A stretch of DNA of 64,000 bases. It comes from Chloroflexota bacterium. Lineage in GTDB: Bacteria; Chloroflexota; Anaerolineae; Anaerolineales; Villigracilaceae. Numbering within the stretch: position 1 is the first letter of the stretch; the number at the start of each line of letters is the position of its first letter. The position numbers and the translations under genes were made by a program. The notes below the pieces were generated by a model. That model made no database searches and was not told where the DNA came from. It saw only the letters and a program-made list of their open reading frames with translations. Below, piece by piece: positions 20,398 through 30,570 of the stretch. The DNA is taken from NCBI GenBank assembly GCA_016234495.1, contig JACRBI010000038.1, positions 144,242 through 208,241 on the forward strand, in the 5' to 3' direction.

Positions 20398-21143
20398 TGT
20401 TCCCGTATCTGCGCCTGGGACCCTTCCTCCTACAAATGCCCTTGCTCGCTTTGGTGGTTGGCGTATGGATGGGGCTGACGTTTGTCGAAAGAGAAGCCGT
20501 TCGGCTCAAATTGAACAAGGAAAAAATCAGTAGTCTGGTTTTCTATGGGTTGGTTGGAGGGATCGTTTCGGCAAGGCTTGCCTATGCCGCGCAATATGCT
20601 TCGGTATATTTACCCAACCCATTCAGCCTGTTTTCGTTGAACACCAATACGCTTCTGCCTGAAGCGGGCTTGGTGTTCGGAATATTAATTGCAGGCATAT
20701 ATGCTTATCGCCAGAAACTCCCACTCCGCAAAGTGCTGGACGCGCTCACACCTGGCCTGGCATTTTTCATGATCATGACTGGCGTCTCGCATCTCTTAAG
20801 TGGAAATGCCTATGGCACACCCACACGAGTTCCCTGGGCAGTCTACTTATGGTCTGATTATCGCCAGCCGACGCAGCTCTATGAAATCTTTTTCGCGTTG
20901 GTGGTTTTCATGATCGTTCTCTCGCGTATGATCCCCACGAATGCGCCTGGCTTGCGGTTCGTGCAGTTCCTCTCGCTCTCCGCCATTGCCCGCGTTTTTA
21001 TCGAAGCCTTTCGCGGCGACAGCGCCATCCTGTTTGATGGATATCGTACCGCGCAGGTGGTCGGTCTTGGTATTCTGGTGGTTTGCCTTGCCCTGCTTAG
21101 AAACTGGGAAGGAAAGGATGAACATGAATCAAAAATCGGATGA
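20397..21143 (+). CDS. Lgt-like membrane protein, probably divergent
   Basis: FVEREAVRLKLNKEKISSLVFYGLVGGIVSARL; YDYRQPTQLYE-type C-terminus (WSDYRQPTQLYEIF). Confidence 0.65.
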   Translation: MFPYLRLGPFLLQMPLLALVVGVWMGLTFVEREAVRLKLNKEKISSLVFYGLVGGIVSARLAYAAQYASVYLPNPFSLFSLNTNTLLPEAGLVFGILIAGIYAYRQKLPLRKVLDALTPGLAFFMIMTGVSHLLSGNAYGTPTRVPWAVYLWSDYRQPTQLYEIFFALVVFMIVLSRMIPTNAPGLRFVQFLSLSAIARVFIEAFRGDSAILFDGYRTAQVVGLGILVVCLALLRNWEGKDEHESKIG

Positions 21144-21774
21144 AAAACGTTACATTCCTGCGCTCAGTTTTCGCTGGCTCACGCCGCTTTACGATCCACT
21201 TCTCAAATGGATCATGCGTGAGGAAACCTTCAAGCGCAAATTAGTTCAGCAGGCAAATATCCAGCCAAATATGAAAGTCCTCGATCTCGGTTGCGGCACA
21301 GGCACGTTGACTCTCATGCTCAAGCGGGCGCAGCCCGAAACTGAAGTCACAGGTTTGGATGGCGACCCACAAGTGCTGGATATTGCGCGCGAGAAATCCA
21401 TTGGCACAAACATTCAATGGGACGAAGGACTCGCCTCTTCCCTCCCCTATCCTGATTCTGTTTTCGACAGAGTGGTCACCAGCCTTGTCATTCACCACCT
21501 CGTCACCGACGACAAGCGCCGCGCGTTCAAAGAGATTTTCCGTGTGTTGAAACCACATGGTGAATTGCATGTGCTTGATTTTGGCGCGCCACATTCTTCA
21601 CTCACGCGCTTCATGACCAGCTACATGCGCCGCCTCGAAGAGACCGCCGACAATTTCAACGGATTGATTCCGCGCTTCGTAACAGAGGCAGGTTTCGGCG
21701 AAGTTAAAGAAGCGCAGCACTTCGTCACATTATTCGGTCCGCTCTCTTTATGGCGGGCCGTCAAAGGAGTTTAA
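21124..21774 (+). CDS. Class I SAM methyltransferase
   Basis: MKVLDLGCGTGTLTLMLKRA; start at MNQKSDE. Confidence 0.88.
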   Translation: MNQKSDEKRYIPALSFRWLTPLYDPLLKWIMREETFKRKLVQQANIQPNMKVLDLGCGTGTLTLMLKRAQPETEVTGLDGDPQVLDIAREKSIGTNIQWDEGLASSLPYPDSVFDRVVTSLVIHHLVTDDKRRAFKEIFRVLKPHGELHVLDFGAPHSSLTRFMTSYMRRLEETADNFNGLIPRFVTEAGFGEVKEAQHFVTLFGPLSLWRAVKGV

Positions 21775-21775
21775 T

Positions 21776-21898
21776 ATGTCCAATCTACAGATCTTTATGA
21801 TTCTTTCAGGGTCCGTGATAACCATTCTCATCGCCTGGTATTTCTGGTTCGCGCCCAAAGCGCAGACTCGTGTTGCTGTATCTGAGTCTGGAGCATAG
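21776..21898 (+). pseudogene. Truncated copy of the 16531 cupredoxin gene
   Basis: MSNLQIFMILSGSVITILIAWYFWFAPKAQTRVAVSESGA* then EAAITV; TAG sits where the intact gene has CAG. Confidence 0.85.
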
Positions 21899-22000
21899 GA
21901 GGCGGCGATTACCGTGGCAGTATCTGTGCTTTTGATTGGCGCATGGAATATTTTGAAACATTCAGAAAAGCACGACCGCTGACGATGGCATTTGAAGGCG

Positions 22001-22046
22001 AACAGGTCGTTGATCCAGATAGGACTGGATCAACGACCTGTTTTAA
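22001..22046 (+). terminator. Strong hairpin/terminator
   Basis: 17-bp perfect stem AACAGGTCGTTGATCCA / TGGATCAACGACCTGTT, 8-nt loop, T run. Confidence 0.75.
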
Positions 22047-22095
22047 TTTATTGAAATGGGAAAACGATTGTCACATATATTGCGTGATATTTGAC

Positions 22096-22164
22096 ATCAG
22101 TCATATAGCCTACGAAAATTCACGCCATATCGCGCTCTGGAGATTCAACCTGACAAGCTAAGAT
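22096..22164 (+). promoter_or_regulatory. Regulon promoter q: ATCAGTCATATAGCCTAC-N18-GCGCT-N22-TAAGAT
   Basis: Degenerate palindrome, found from the GCGCT/-10 spacing; upstream of 22198. Confidence 0.55.
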
Positions 22165-22197
22165 TTGGCATCTTTGATTACAGGAGGCAAGTTGCTC

Positions 22198-22872
22198 ATG
22201 AACAGAATGATGCGCAGAAATATGGCGGTGTTATTGGTCACCGCTATTTTGTTGGTAACGCCCACGATGGCCCTGGCTGATGGTGGTGCTGAAGATGGAT
22301 ATGTTGCAACAGCAAACGGTTATCAGGTTGAACTTGTCTTTAAAGAGCCTGTAATGGCTGGTGAAAATGAATTCCATATCCAGATCACGGATTCGATGGG
22401 TATGCCCGTTCCAAACGCGGAAGTGGAAGTCTCTGCCATGCCCTCTGAAGGAATGACAGAACATGGTGAAGATGAAGAAATGGCGACGGAAGCTCCATCC
22501 GTTGGCGTGATGACCAGCAATAACACTATGGATGGCATGGACATGGCGACGGAAGCCCCATCCACTGGTGTGATGAAACCCAATGAACCTGCGGCAGATG
22601 AACATGGTGAAGAAGCTCTGACGGTTATGCTTGAACCCACAGCAGAATCAGGTGAGTATGCAGGCGAACTGCACTTTGAGACATCAGGCGAGTGGATGTT
22701 CAATGTGCATTTCACGGTCAACGGTGAAACTACAGAAGTTGACTTCCAGATTGAGATTGCCCGCACGCTTGGCTTGAATTACGCAGTCCTGGCTGGCTTC
22801 TTCGGTATTAATGGCACTGTGATTGCGGCGGCGGCTTTCCTGAAACGCAAACCTGTTGTAGTTCGCAAGTAA
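22198..22872 (+). CDS. FixH/YtkA-like Met-rich membrane protein
   Basis: ITDSMGMPVPNAEVEVSAMPSEGM...GEYAGELHFETSGEWMFNVHFTVNGE. Confidence 0.72.
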   Translation: MNRMMRRNMAVLLVTAILLVTPTMALADGGAEDGYVATANGYQVELVFKEPVMAGENEFHIQITDSMGMPVPNAEVEVSAMPSEGMTEHGEDEEMATEAPSVGVMTSNNTMDGMDMATEAPSTGVMKPNEPAADEHGEEALTVMLEPTAESGEYAGELHFETSGEWMFNVHFTVNGETTEVDFQIEIARTLGLNYAVLAGFFGINGTVIAAAAFLKRKPVVVRK

Positions 22873-22897
22873 CTTTAATCTTTAGAGGAAAATTCCC

Positions 22898-24277
22898 ATG
22901 ACAACTCCGATCAACACTCCAAACACATCCTGGCTGAATGGCAGAAATCTGCTCGATAACAAGTTGATTAATAATTTCCTGCGCAGCCGCTGGTATCCTG
23001 GCATCATTCAATGGCCGACCCTGATCATTTTCATGGTCATCATGTTCGAGCTGATTTTGGGACCAGAATCCGCGCATGACAACTTCGGCACCGCACTGAC
23101 CTGGGTGTTGTGGTGGCCTCTCATTCCGATCATCTTCCTGTTCCTTGGACGGTTCTGGTGCGCCATTTGTCCGTTTGCGAAGATCAATGACCTGGTTCAA
23201 AACTTCGTCGGTAACAAACGACCCGTGCCAAAGTTCCTGAAAAAATATGGCATCTGGATTATTGACGCACTCTTTATCTTTATCACCTGGAGTGACCATG
23301 TCTGGGGTGTGGTGGAAAATCCGCTTGGCTCTGGCATTTTGATGTTGACCCTCACAACGGGCGTGGTTGTCTCGGGCGCATTTTACGAGCGCCGCACCTT
23401 CTGTCGTTACGTTTGTTTTCTCGGTGGGCTATCTGGCAACTATGCGCGAAACGGTATGTTGAGCTTGCGCGGAACTCCTGATATTTGTGCAACCTGCACA
23501 GTGGCCGCCTGTTATAAAGGCACAGATAATTCCATGCCCTGTCCCTTGTACGAATTTCCCAAGACCATGACCTCCAGCGCCAACTGTGTGCTCTGCGCGG
23601 AATGTATCAAAGGCTGCCCCAATGACTCCATTCAATTGACCTTGCGCCCGCCTACAAAGGAATTATGGTTCATCCGCAAACCCAAAATCGAAGAGGCTTT
23701 TCTTTCAGCAGTCATCATGGGCATAGTCTTTGTACAAAATGTGACCATGCTTGAAGTGTGGGGCTCGATGTTGAAGTGGCTGGAAAGTGCAGTTGGCACA
23801 ACCAATTACGCAGTCACCTTCAGTATCACTTTTGCGATTGCACTCGCCATCCCTGTAGCTTTGCTCGGCCTCACATCCTGGGTTGCAGGCAAGTTCAATA
23901 AAGTTTCACTCGTAGAAAACTTCGCCCGCTTTGGGTATGCCATCATCGCGCTGGACATGGCAGGACATATCGCTCACAATCTATTCCACCTGTTGGCGGA
24001 AGGCAAGTCCATTTACTATACAGCGATGGGATTATTCGGAGTAGCATTTCACGGCGCATCCCCCGCTATTCTCGATATGGCTACCATTCAACTTCTGCAA
24101 TTTGGATTGCTAGGGCTTGGCTTCATCGGGTCGCTATACGTGGCGTATCGCATCGCAAAAATGCATAACACCAACGGAAATGTTTGGGGAACCTTTGTCC
24201 CTTATGCAGTCTTGATGGTCGTCCTCACTGTAATGAATGTGATCCTCTTCACTCTTCCGATGGCGATGAGAATGTAA
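22898..24277 (+). CDS. 4Fe-4S polyferredoxin membrane protein (NapH/FtrD-like)
   Basis: RFWCAICPFAKI; RRTFCRYVCFLGG; CATCTVAACYKG; CVLCAECIKGCPNDSI. Confidence 0.85.
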   Translation: MTTPINTPNTSWLNGRNLLDNKLINNFLRSRWYPGIIQWPTLIIFMVIMFELILGPESAHDNFGTALTWVLWWPLIPIIFLFLGRFWCAICPFAKINDLVQNFVGNKRPVPKFLKKYGIWIIDALFIFITWSDHVWGVVENPLGSGILMLTLTTGVVVSGAFYERRTFCRYVCFLGGLSGNYARNGMLSLRGTPDICATCTVAACYKGTDNSMPCPLYEFPKTMTSSANCVLCAECIKGCPNDSIQLTLRPPTKELWFIRKPKIEEAFLSAVIMGIVFVQNVTMLEVWGSMLKWLESAVGTTNYAVTFSITFAIALAIPVALLGLTSWVAGKFNKVSLVENFARFGYAIIALDMAGHIAHNLFHLLAEGKSIYYTAMGLFGVAFHGASPAILDMATIQLLQFGLLGLGFIGSLYVAYRIAKMHNTNGNVWGTFVPYAVLMVVLTVMNVILFTLPMAMRM

Positions 24278-24300
24278 TCTCACATTTTTTCACTCGTTTA

Positions 24301-24335
24301 CGATATGACGCAGGCTATAATCCTGCGTCATATCG
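24301..24335 (+). terminator. Perfect 14-bp hairpin
   Basis: CGATATGACGCAGG-CTATAAT-CCTGCGTCATATCG. Confidence 0.55.
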
Positions 24336-24367
24336 CTTTGCATGATTTCAAAAAGGATTTCAAAGAT

Positions 24368-24574
24368 TTGACACAAACCACCCCGACTCCATTGCCTGAA
24401 TATAAAACCGCCTGTGGAGGGGTCCTCAAAGACCCGAAAAATTATCCCAGTGCCATGTATCGCGGCGAACAAATCTATTTCTGCACACGCGCGTGTTTGC
24501 GAGTCTTTAACCAGGATCCTGATTTATTCATGGCAGGTGAAGTGGAACATCCGCTTGAAGAAGATGACACCTAA
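24368..24574 (+). CDS. Divergent YHS-like protein (TTG start proposed)
   Basis: YKTACGGVLKDPKNYPSAMYRGEQIYFCTRACLRVFNQDPDLFMAG. Confidence 0.65.
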   Translation: MTQTTPTPLPEYKTACGGVLKDPKNYPSAMYRGEQIYFCTRACLRVFNQDPDLFMAGEVEHPLEEDDT

Positions 24575-24607
24575 TGGTTATGTGAAAATTTTGTGCCCAC
24601 CCTTATG

Positions 24608-24633
24608 TCAGGCTCTGGAAATCCAGAGCCTGA
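24608..24633 (+). terminator. Hairpin terminator
   Basis: TCAGGCTCTGG-AAAT-CCAGAGCCTGA. Confidence 0.6.
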
Positions 24634-24662
24634 TGTCTTATCCACAGGACTGCTACGCTCGT

Positions 24663-24731
24663 ATAAGCAAAAAAGCCTACACTGGAATGCGATAAACGGC
24701 GCTTAGGTATTTCAATTCAAGGTCATACAAT
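24663..24731 (+). promoter_or_regulatory. Regulon promoter h: ATAAGCAAAAAAGCCTAC-N18-GCGCT-N22-TACAAT
   Basis: Upstream of 24832. Confidence 0.7.
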
Positions 24732-24831
24732 ACAGGGAGTTTGAGTTTCAGGAATGGTTGATGTAAAGAAAGTTTGCAAGTTGCTTTGATGATATGACAA
24801 CAAATACTTAAGTCATGAGGTTTAGATAATT

Positions 24832-25617
24832 ATGTTCACAATTTCCATTGACCCAATCATTTTCAATATCGGCCACTTTGCCGTGCGCTGGTACGGCATC
24901 ATTCTCATGATCGCCATGGGAATAGGTATCTGGCTGACCGCTCGCGAAGCAGAACGCAAAGGCTTCAAAAAGGATGATGTCTACGATGCCGCCGTCTGGA
25001 TCATCATCGGCGGATTGATCGGAGCGCGTTTATTCCACGTGCTCGATCACTGGTCGGACGAATATGCGGCCAATCCGATCCGCGCGCTGTACATCTGGGA
25101 AGGCGGCCTGGCGATCTGGGGCGCGCTCATCGGTGGATTGATCGCGGGTGCATTAATCGCTTGGCGGCGCGGCTGGCGTTTCACCAAATTTCTCGACGCC
25201 GCCGCTCCAGGATTGGTTCTGGCGCAAGCCATTGGACGTATCGCCTGTGTCATCACTGGCGACGCGATGGGTAAGGCAACAAACGGTCCATTCGGTTTTG
25301 CATACACCAACCCGAACGTGATGGTGCCGCAACTTGGGGTCTATTACACGCCGATGCCCATTTATGAACTCGTGGTCAATCTGGGAATTTTTGCCATACT
25401 CTGGGGATTACGAAAACGCAACTGGCCTGACGGGAGGCTGTTTCTCGTCTATTTGACTCTCTACAGCCTTGAGCGTTTCTTCCTGGGCTTCACCAGTTCG
25501 TATCGCATCATCGCCTTTGGGCTGGCGCAATCGCAGATTATTGCCGTGATTGGATTTGCCATCGGCGTGGCTTTGCTGGCATGGTTGCCGCGCAGGTTAA
25601 GTAAACAGACAATTTAA
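24832..25617 (+). CDS. lgt: Prolipoprotein diacylglyceryl transferase
   Basis: FAVRWYGIILMIAMGIGIWL; GGLIGARLFHVLDHW; YTPMPIYELVVNL. Confidence 0.88.
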   Translation: MFTISIDPIIFNIGHFAVRWYGIILMIAMGIGIWLTAREAERKGFKKDDVYDAAVWIIIGGLIGARLFHVLDHWSDEYAANPIRALYIWEGGLAIWGALIGGLIAGALIAWRRGWRFTKFLDAAAPGLVLAQAIGRIACVITGDAMGKATNGPFGFAYTNPNVMVPQLGVYYTPMPIYELVVNLGIFAILWGLRKRNWPDGRLFLVYLTLYSLERFFLGFTSSYRIIAFGLAQSQIIAVIGFAIGVALLAWLPRRLSKQTI

Positions 25618-25628
25618 GGAGAAAAACA

Positions 25629-25931
25629 ATGGACGAAAATTGCTACGTTGAACCGATCTACAAAGATATTTCATTGGACAAGTTTAGAAATGCCGAAGTT
25701 GCAACCCTGGCTGTTCGGGGCATGGGCTGTGAGAACTGTGCTACACGTGTCCGCAACAGTCTGCTCGAACTGGAAGGCGTACATGGTGTGGATGTATTCT
25801 TGAACATGGCGCTGGCCGAAGTCCGCTACGAAAGTAAGAAGCTTTCACCCGATGCGCTCTTGAACGCAGTATCCAGCGCGGGGAACGATGGCCGCCACCA
25901 GTACCTTGCAGAACTCATAACGGCGGAGTAA
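25629..25931 (+). CDS. HMA-domain metallochaperone-like protein
   Basis: LAVRGMGCENCATRVRNSLLELEGVHGVDVFLNMALAEV. Confidence 0.88.
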   Translation: MDENCYVEPIYKDISLDKFRNAEVATLAVRGMGCENCATRVRNSLLELEGVHGVDVFLNMALAEVRYESKKLSPDALLNAVSSAGNDGRHQYLAELITAE

Positions 25932-25967
25932 TTCAGCGACCAAAAATCACACTTTTTACCTTCTCTT

Positions 25968-26005
25968 CAAGCAGGGTTGTCTCAAAAAGACAGCCCTGTT
26001 GTTTT
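25968..26005 (+). terminator. Rho-independent terminator
   Basis: CAGGGTTGTCT-CAAAA-AGACAGCCCTG then TTGTTTT. Confidence 0.65.
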
Positions 26006-26036
26006 AAGACAAGAAGTCATACCTGCTCAATATGGG

Positions 26037-26105
26037 GTAAGCGAAAATGCCTATTCCTGAACAAGGGATTTGGCGCTTTGGCTTTGACTCCCGTCCGTCT
26101 ATACT
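26037..26105 (+). promoter_or_regulatory. Regulon promoter i: GTAAGCGAAAATGCCTAT-N18-GCGCT-N22-TATACT
   Basis: Upstream of 26127. Confidence 0.75.
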
Positions 26106-26126
26106 GGAAACAACAGGAAGTACAAA

Positions 26127-26522
26127 ATGAGCACCATAATGCCTTTGTTAGTTCTCGATCAAACCTGCGAGCAGGTTCTGGCATGGATCAATGGAAAGTT
26201 AACCGATGCCAATTTTCGTCTCGTGAAAACTTTCGACCTGCACGTCGCCCGTCAGGCACACCCAAATTGCCTCTGCCCGCAGCACGGAACCGATGATTGC
26301 AATTGCCAAATGATCGTGGTGCTTGTTTATGGTCATCAAGGCGATCCTGCCACATTGGTTATTCATGGACAGGAAGGAAGAGCCTGGCTCTCGTTGGCAA
26401 TCCCGGTCAATGGACATAGCAATCAGCACCTGGAGGTGGCCATCCGACGGATCCTTATGCCCCACCGCACTGACGTACCAGCACCCATCGAGGTAACCCA
26501 TGAAACCCACGCAACAGTCTGA
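26127..26522 (+). CDS. Small Cys-rich protein (CLCPQHGTDDCNCQM), paralogue of 4416-4781
   Basis: Conserved Cys motif; immediately upstream of the csoR-like and copA genes. Confidence 0.75.
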   Translation: MSTIMPLLVLDQTCEQVLAWINGKLTDANFRLVKTFDLHVARQAHPNCLCPQHGTDDCNCQMIVVLVYGHQGDPATLVIHGQEGRAWLSLAIPVNGHSNQHLEVAIRRILMPHRTDVPAPIEVTHETHATV

Positions 26523-26808
26523 AACCATCCGCCGTTTACGTTGCGCAGCAGGACATTTAAACGCTGTCATTGAAATGGTGGAAGAAGGCAAGCCATATGA
26601 GCAGGTGCTTCACCAACTCGGCGCGGTGGAAGCGGCCATCCGCGCAGCCGGATCAAAGCTGATTATTTGTGAAGCTCAATCCATCCAAAACATCATTCTG
26701 GACAGTTCGTCGCCCAAACAACGGCTTGTCGAATTACAACATCTCCAATCCTTATATACGATTTTCCTACACTATCCGAACCATCAAATTGAGGTTTCTC
26801 ATGACTAA
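26500..26808 (+). CDS. CsoR/FrmR-family repressor, divergent ligands
   Basis: [46 protein letters not shown]. Confidence 0.8.
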   Translation: MKPTQQSETIRRLRCAAGHLNAVIEMVEEGKPYEQVLHQLGAVEAAIRAAGSKLIICEAQSIQNIILDSSSPKQRLVELQHLQSLYTIFLHYPNHQIEVSHD

Positions 26809-29392
26809 AAACATTTCTGAAATAACATTGCCCATCAACGGCATGACCTGCGCCTCCTGCGTCGCGCACGTGGAAGACGCGCTCAAGGAACTGCCAGGCA
26901 CATCCAACGTCCTCGTCAACCTGGCGACCAACAAAGCGAATCTCTCATACGATCCCCAACGTGTCAAACTGAATGATATGCGGCGTGCCGTTGAAGATGT
27001 AGGCTACGCTATAGCCATTGCCGAACAGACCCTTGATGTACGCGGTATGACTTGCGCCTCCTGCGTCGATCATGTGCAAGGTGCGCTCAAGGAATTGCAC
27101 GGCGTACAAGATGCAGTCGTCAACCTTGGACTCAATACAGCACGTGTGACTTATATCCCAGGCGTGGTTTCCACTGCCAGTATGAAACGTGCCGTGCGTG
27201 AAGTCGGTTATGAAGCACAGGAGCGCAGTGAAGGCACGGATGCCCTCGACCGAGAACGTCAGGCGCGCGAGGATGAAATAAAAATTCAGGGACGCAATCT
27301 GATCATTGCCGGAACGATTGGTCTGATCGTCATGATCGGCACATTCTATGACATGGCTGGCCCGTTCAAAGCCTTCATCCCAGTCTGGCTTTCTTATAAG
27401 TGGGTCATCGGCTTATTGACCACACCGATTGTCTTTGGCCCCGGAAGACAATTCTTCTCGAACTCGTGGCGCGGACTCAAGCATGGCGTCACGGATATGA
27501 ACCTGCTCTACGCAACCGGAATCGGTGCGGCGTATGGTATCGCGGTAATCAACACAGTATTTCCCAAAGCCGGATTCGGCGGTGAGGGCGCGACTTTCTT
27601 TGAGAGCGCGGCACTCCTCACTGCTTTCATCATCCTTGGCCGCTGGCTTGAGGCGTTGACGCGCGGAAGAACGTCAGAGGCGATTCGCAAATTGATGAAG
27701 CTCCAGCCCAAAGTCGCGCGTGTGATGCGCAATGGTCGGGAAGAGGAAATACCTGCAGACGAAGTCGAACTTGGCGATGTAATCCTAGTCCGCCCCGGTG
27801 AATCCATCGCGGTGGATGGTCAGGTGTTTGAAGGATATTCAGCCGTGGACGAGTCGATGCTGACCGGTGAAAGCCTGCCCGTTGAAAAGAAAGCCGGCGA
27901 TCCAGTGATTGGCGGAACGTTCAACAAAACTGGCGCCTTCAAGTTCAAAGCTACACGTGTTGGTAAAGATACTTCGCTGGCTCAGATCATCAAACTCGTA
28001 GAAGATGCACAAGCGAGCAAAGCTCCGATTCAAAAATTGGCCGACTGGGTGGCAGGGCATTTTATTTTAGGTGTGCATTTGCTGGCGGTGGTCGTATTCA
28101 TCTTCTGGTTCTTTTTTGGCTACCAGATGTTCTTCGATCCGAATTCAAGTTTCATTATGTCGCCTTACAAGTTGGGTGAGATTGGTGTATTCGGGTTCTC
28201 GTTACTGCTAAGCGTCACAGTGCTGGTCATTTCATGCCCGTGTGCGGTGGGACTCGCAACCCCATCTGCCATGATGGCCGGGACGGGCAAGGCTGCTGAA
28301 TTTGGTGTGCTCTTCAAAGGCGCAGAAGCCATCGAGAACACCAGCAAATTGCAGACCATCGTGTTTGACAAGACCGGCACGCTGACCAAAGGTGAGCCTT
28401 CGGTAACGGATGTAGTTGTCAGTGGCCTGTCATTAGTAAACGACAATCAGTTGTTGAGATTTGCAGCCATCGCTGAGAAAAACTCTGAACATCCGTTGGG
28501 CGAAGCAATTGTGCATGGCGCGGAAAGTCGCGGGCTGCAAGTTACCGGACCCGATTCATTCAACTCCATTCCGGGTCACGGTGTTGAAGCGAATGTGAAT
28601 GGTTCTGAAATCCTATTAGGCAATCGCAAGTTGATGAAGGAACGCGGTGTGGATTTCGCTGCAATGATGTCGCAAGCAGAAGCATTGGAAGTTGATGGCA
28701 AGACCGTCATGTTTGTGGCAGTCGATGCCAAACCAGGCGGTCTAATCGCTGTTGCCGATACACTTAAGGAATATTCTGCCGAAGCGATTAAACATTTACA
28801 CAAACTCGGACTTGAAGTGGTCATGATCACCGGTGACAACCGACGCACCGCAGATGCCATTGCACGAAAAGTTGGTATTGACCGTGTGCTCGCCGAAGTC
28901 CTGCCGCAGGATAAAGCCGAAGAAGTTAAGAAGCTTCAGGCGCAGGGTAAGAAGGTCGCGATGGTTGGCGATGGTGTGAATGATGCCCCAGCATTGGCGC
29001 AGGCAGAGGTCGGCATGGCGATTGGCTCTGGTACCGATGTAGCCAAAGAAACAGGTGATATTATCCTTATCAAGGATGACATCCGAGATGTGGTGGTAGC
29101 ACTGGAAGTGGCCAAGGCTACCATGCGCAAAGTCAAGCAGAATCTGTTCTGGGCGTTCTTCTATAACACGCTGGGAATTCCTCTGGGCGCAGGCTTGTTC
29201 TATGCCTTTGCCTCGGTTGTCATCAGCCCCGAACTGGCTGGTTTGATGATGGCTGTTAGTTCCATCTCGGTGACACTCAATACACTGTTGTTGAAACGCT
29301 TCAAGCCGTCGGTCGGACGTGGACACAAGCCTAAACAGGGTAGTGGTAATGCACAATTGCGCCCTGCCACTGCTTCGGTTGGAGACGATTAA
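26801..29392 (+). CDS. copA: Cu+-exporting P1B ATPase with two HMA domains
   Basis: GMTCASC twice; [30 protein letters not shown]. Confidence 0.95.
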   Translation: MTKNISEITLPINGMTCASCVAHVEDALKELPGTSNVLVNLATNKANLSYDPQRVKLNDMRRAVEDVGYAIAIAEQTLDVRGMTCASCVDHVQGALKELHGVQDAVVNLGLNTARVTYIPGVVSTASMKRAVREVGYEAQERSEGTDALDRERQAREDEIKIQGRNLIIAGTIGLIVMIGTFYDMAGPFKAFIPVWLSYKWVIGLLTTPIVFGPGRQFFSNSWRGLKHGVTDMNLLYATGIGAAYGIAVINTVFPKAGFGGEGATFFESAALLTAFIILGRWLEALTRGRTSEAIRKLMKLQPKVARVMRNGREEEIPADEVELGDVILVRPGESIAVDGQVFEGYSAVDESMLTGESLPVEKKAGDPVIGGTFNKTGAFKFKATRVGKDTSLAQIIKLVEDAQASKAPIQKLADWVAGHFILGVHLLAVVVFIFWFFFGYQMFFDPNSSFIMSPYKLGEIGVFGFSLLLSVTVLVISCPCAVGLATPSAMMAGTGKAAEFGVLFKGAEAIENTSKLQTIVFDKTGTLTKGEPSVTDVVVSGLSLVNDNQLLRFAAIAEKNSEHPLGEAIVHGAESRGLQVTGPDSFNSIPGHGVEANVNGSEILLGNRKLMKERGVDFAAMMSQAEALEVDGKTVMFVAVDAKPGGLIAVADTLKEYSAEAIKHLHKLGLEVVMITGDNRRTADAIARKVGIDRVLAEVLPQDKAEEVKKLQAQGKKVAMVGDGVNDAPALAQAEVGMAIGSGTDVAKETGDIILIKDDIRDVVVALEVAKATMRKVKQNLFWAFFYNTLGIPLGAGLFYAFASVVISPELAGLMMAVSSISVTLNTLLLKRFKPSVGRGHKPKQGSGNAQLRPATASVGDD

Positions 29393-29499
29393 TTTACTGC
29401 ATTCATCGTCTCGCAGGTTCATGGTGCAAGCTGATCTTTGGAATAGACCTGCGGGACATTCTTCTTTGCGCCATCAGATATTAAAAAAGGAAATCAAAC

Positions 29500-29730
29500 A
29501 TGGAACATGAACAAGTTGAAAAGGAAGTGGCACAGAAAAGCGCGCTGATTTATCTGCCGATTTCAATTGGCTCTGCGTTGCTCTTTCTTCTGGCAACTGC
29601 ATTTAGCGGCGACTATCCAATCATGACGCGCGTCGGGGGGATGGTCTGGATAGGATTGCTCAGCCTGATTGTCTCGATGCCGGTTGTTATATCACGAGTG
29701 AAGAAGCAACTCCAGGGAAAGCCATTGTGA
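29500..29730 (+). CDS. Small two-TM membrane protein
   Basis: Coding between copA and FTR1; two hydrophobic segments. Confidence 0.55.
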   Translation: MEHEQVEKEVAQKSALIYLPISIGSALLFLLATAFSGDYPIMTRVGGMVWIGLLSLIVSMPVVISRVKKQLQGKPL

Positions 29731-30563
29731 TCGCCGGCACACTTATCACAATTCGCGAAGGTCTGGAAGCCTTCCTGATCATCGGCATCCTGCTTGGCTA
29801 CCTGACCAAGACCAAGCGTATGCAGTTCAATATCCATATTTGGATTGGCGCAGCTGCTGCGTTGATCGTTAGCGCTTTGTTGGCGATTATTTTTCAGTAT
29901 ATGGCTTTTCAATTTGAGGGGACATCTGCTGAAATTTTTGAAGTGGTCGTGGCCATGCTGGCCGTCGGCGTATTGACATGGATGGTTTTGTGGATGCAGC
30001 GTCAAAGCCGTGGCGTCAAGGGTGAGCTCGAACAAAAAGCCGATGAGGCAATCTCCAGTGGGCAGGCGTTTGCACTGGGCAGTCTGGCATTTGTTTCGGT
30101 TTTGCGTGAAGGCGTGGAGACGGCGTTGTTCCTGAGCGCAATGCTTGTTACCTCGCGGGATATGCTGTTGTTTCCCGGCGCCATTCTCGGGTTGGTAATA
30201 GCCGCTGCCATTACATACCTGCTCTTCCGTTCTGCCGTCCGCCTCAACCTGAGAAATTTCTTTGTCGTCACAGGTATATTTCTGATCCTGATCGCGGCCG
30301 GACTGATTGGACATAGCGTGATGGCTTTGCAAGATATTGGATGGCTGCCCATTGGTACAACCATTGCCTGGAATTTACAGGCAATCATTTCAAACGACGG
30401 CCTGGCAGGACGGTTATTGCATGCCTTTTTTGGATACGAAGCCGCTCCAACCTTTCTTATGGTCGTTGCTTACGGACTCTATGTGGTTTTCTTCGGTGGA
30501 CAATTCTATAACGCCACACGACAAGATGTCTCGCAGCCTGTGGCGCGATTTGTAAAGCAGTGA
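29727..30563 (+). CDS. FTR1-family iron permease
   Basis: TIREGLEAFLIIGILLGYL; SVLREGVETALFL. Confidence 0.9.
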   Translation: MIAGTLITIREGLEAFLIIGILLGYLTKTKRMQFNIHIWIGAAAALIVSALLAIIFQYMAFQFEGTSAEIFEVVVAMLAVGVLTWMVLWMQRQSRGVKGELEQKADEAISSGQAFALGSLAFVSVLREGVETALFLSAMLVTSRDMLLFPGAILGLVIAAAITYLLFRSAVRLNLRNFFVVTGIFLILIAAGLIGHSVMALQDIGWLPIGTTIAWNLQAIISNDGLAGRLLHAFFGYEAAPTFLMVVAYGLYVVFFGGQFYNATRQDVSQPVARFVKQ

Positions 30564-30570
30564 ACTTGAG

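Noticed and set aside
21896-21898. TAG as pyrrolysine readthrough
   Set aside because: Sequence after the few matching codons is unrelated to the intact paralogue, so this is a truncated remnant.
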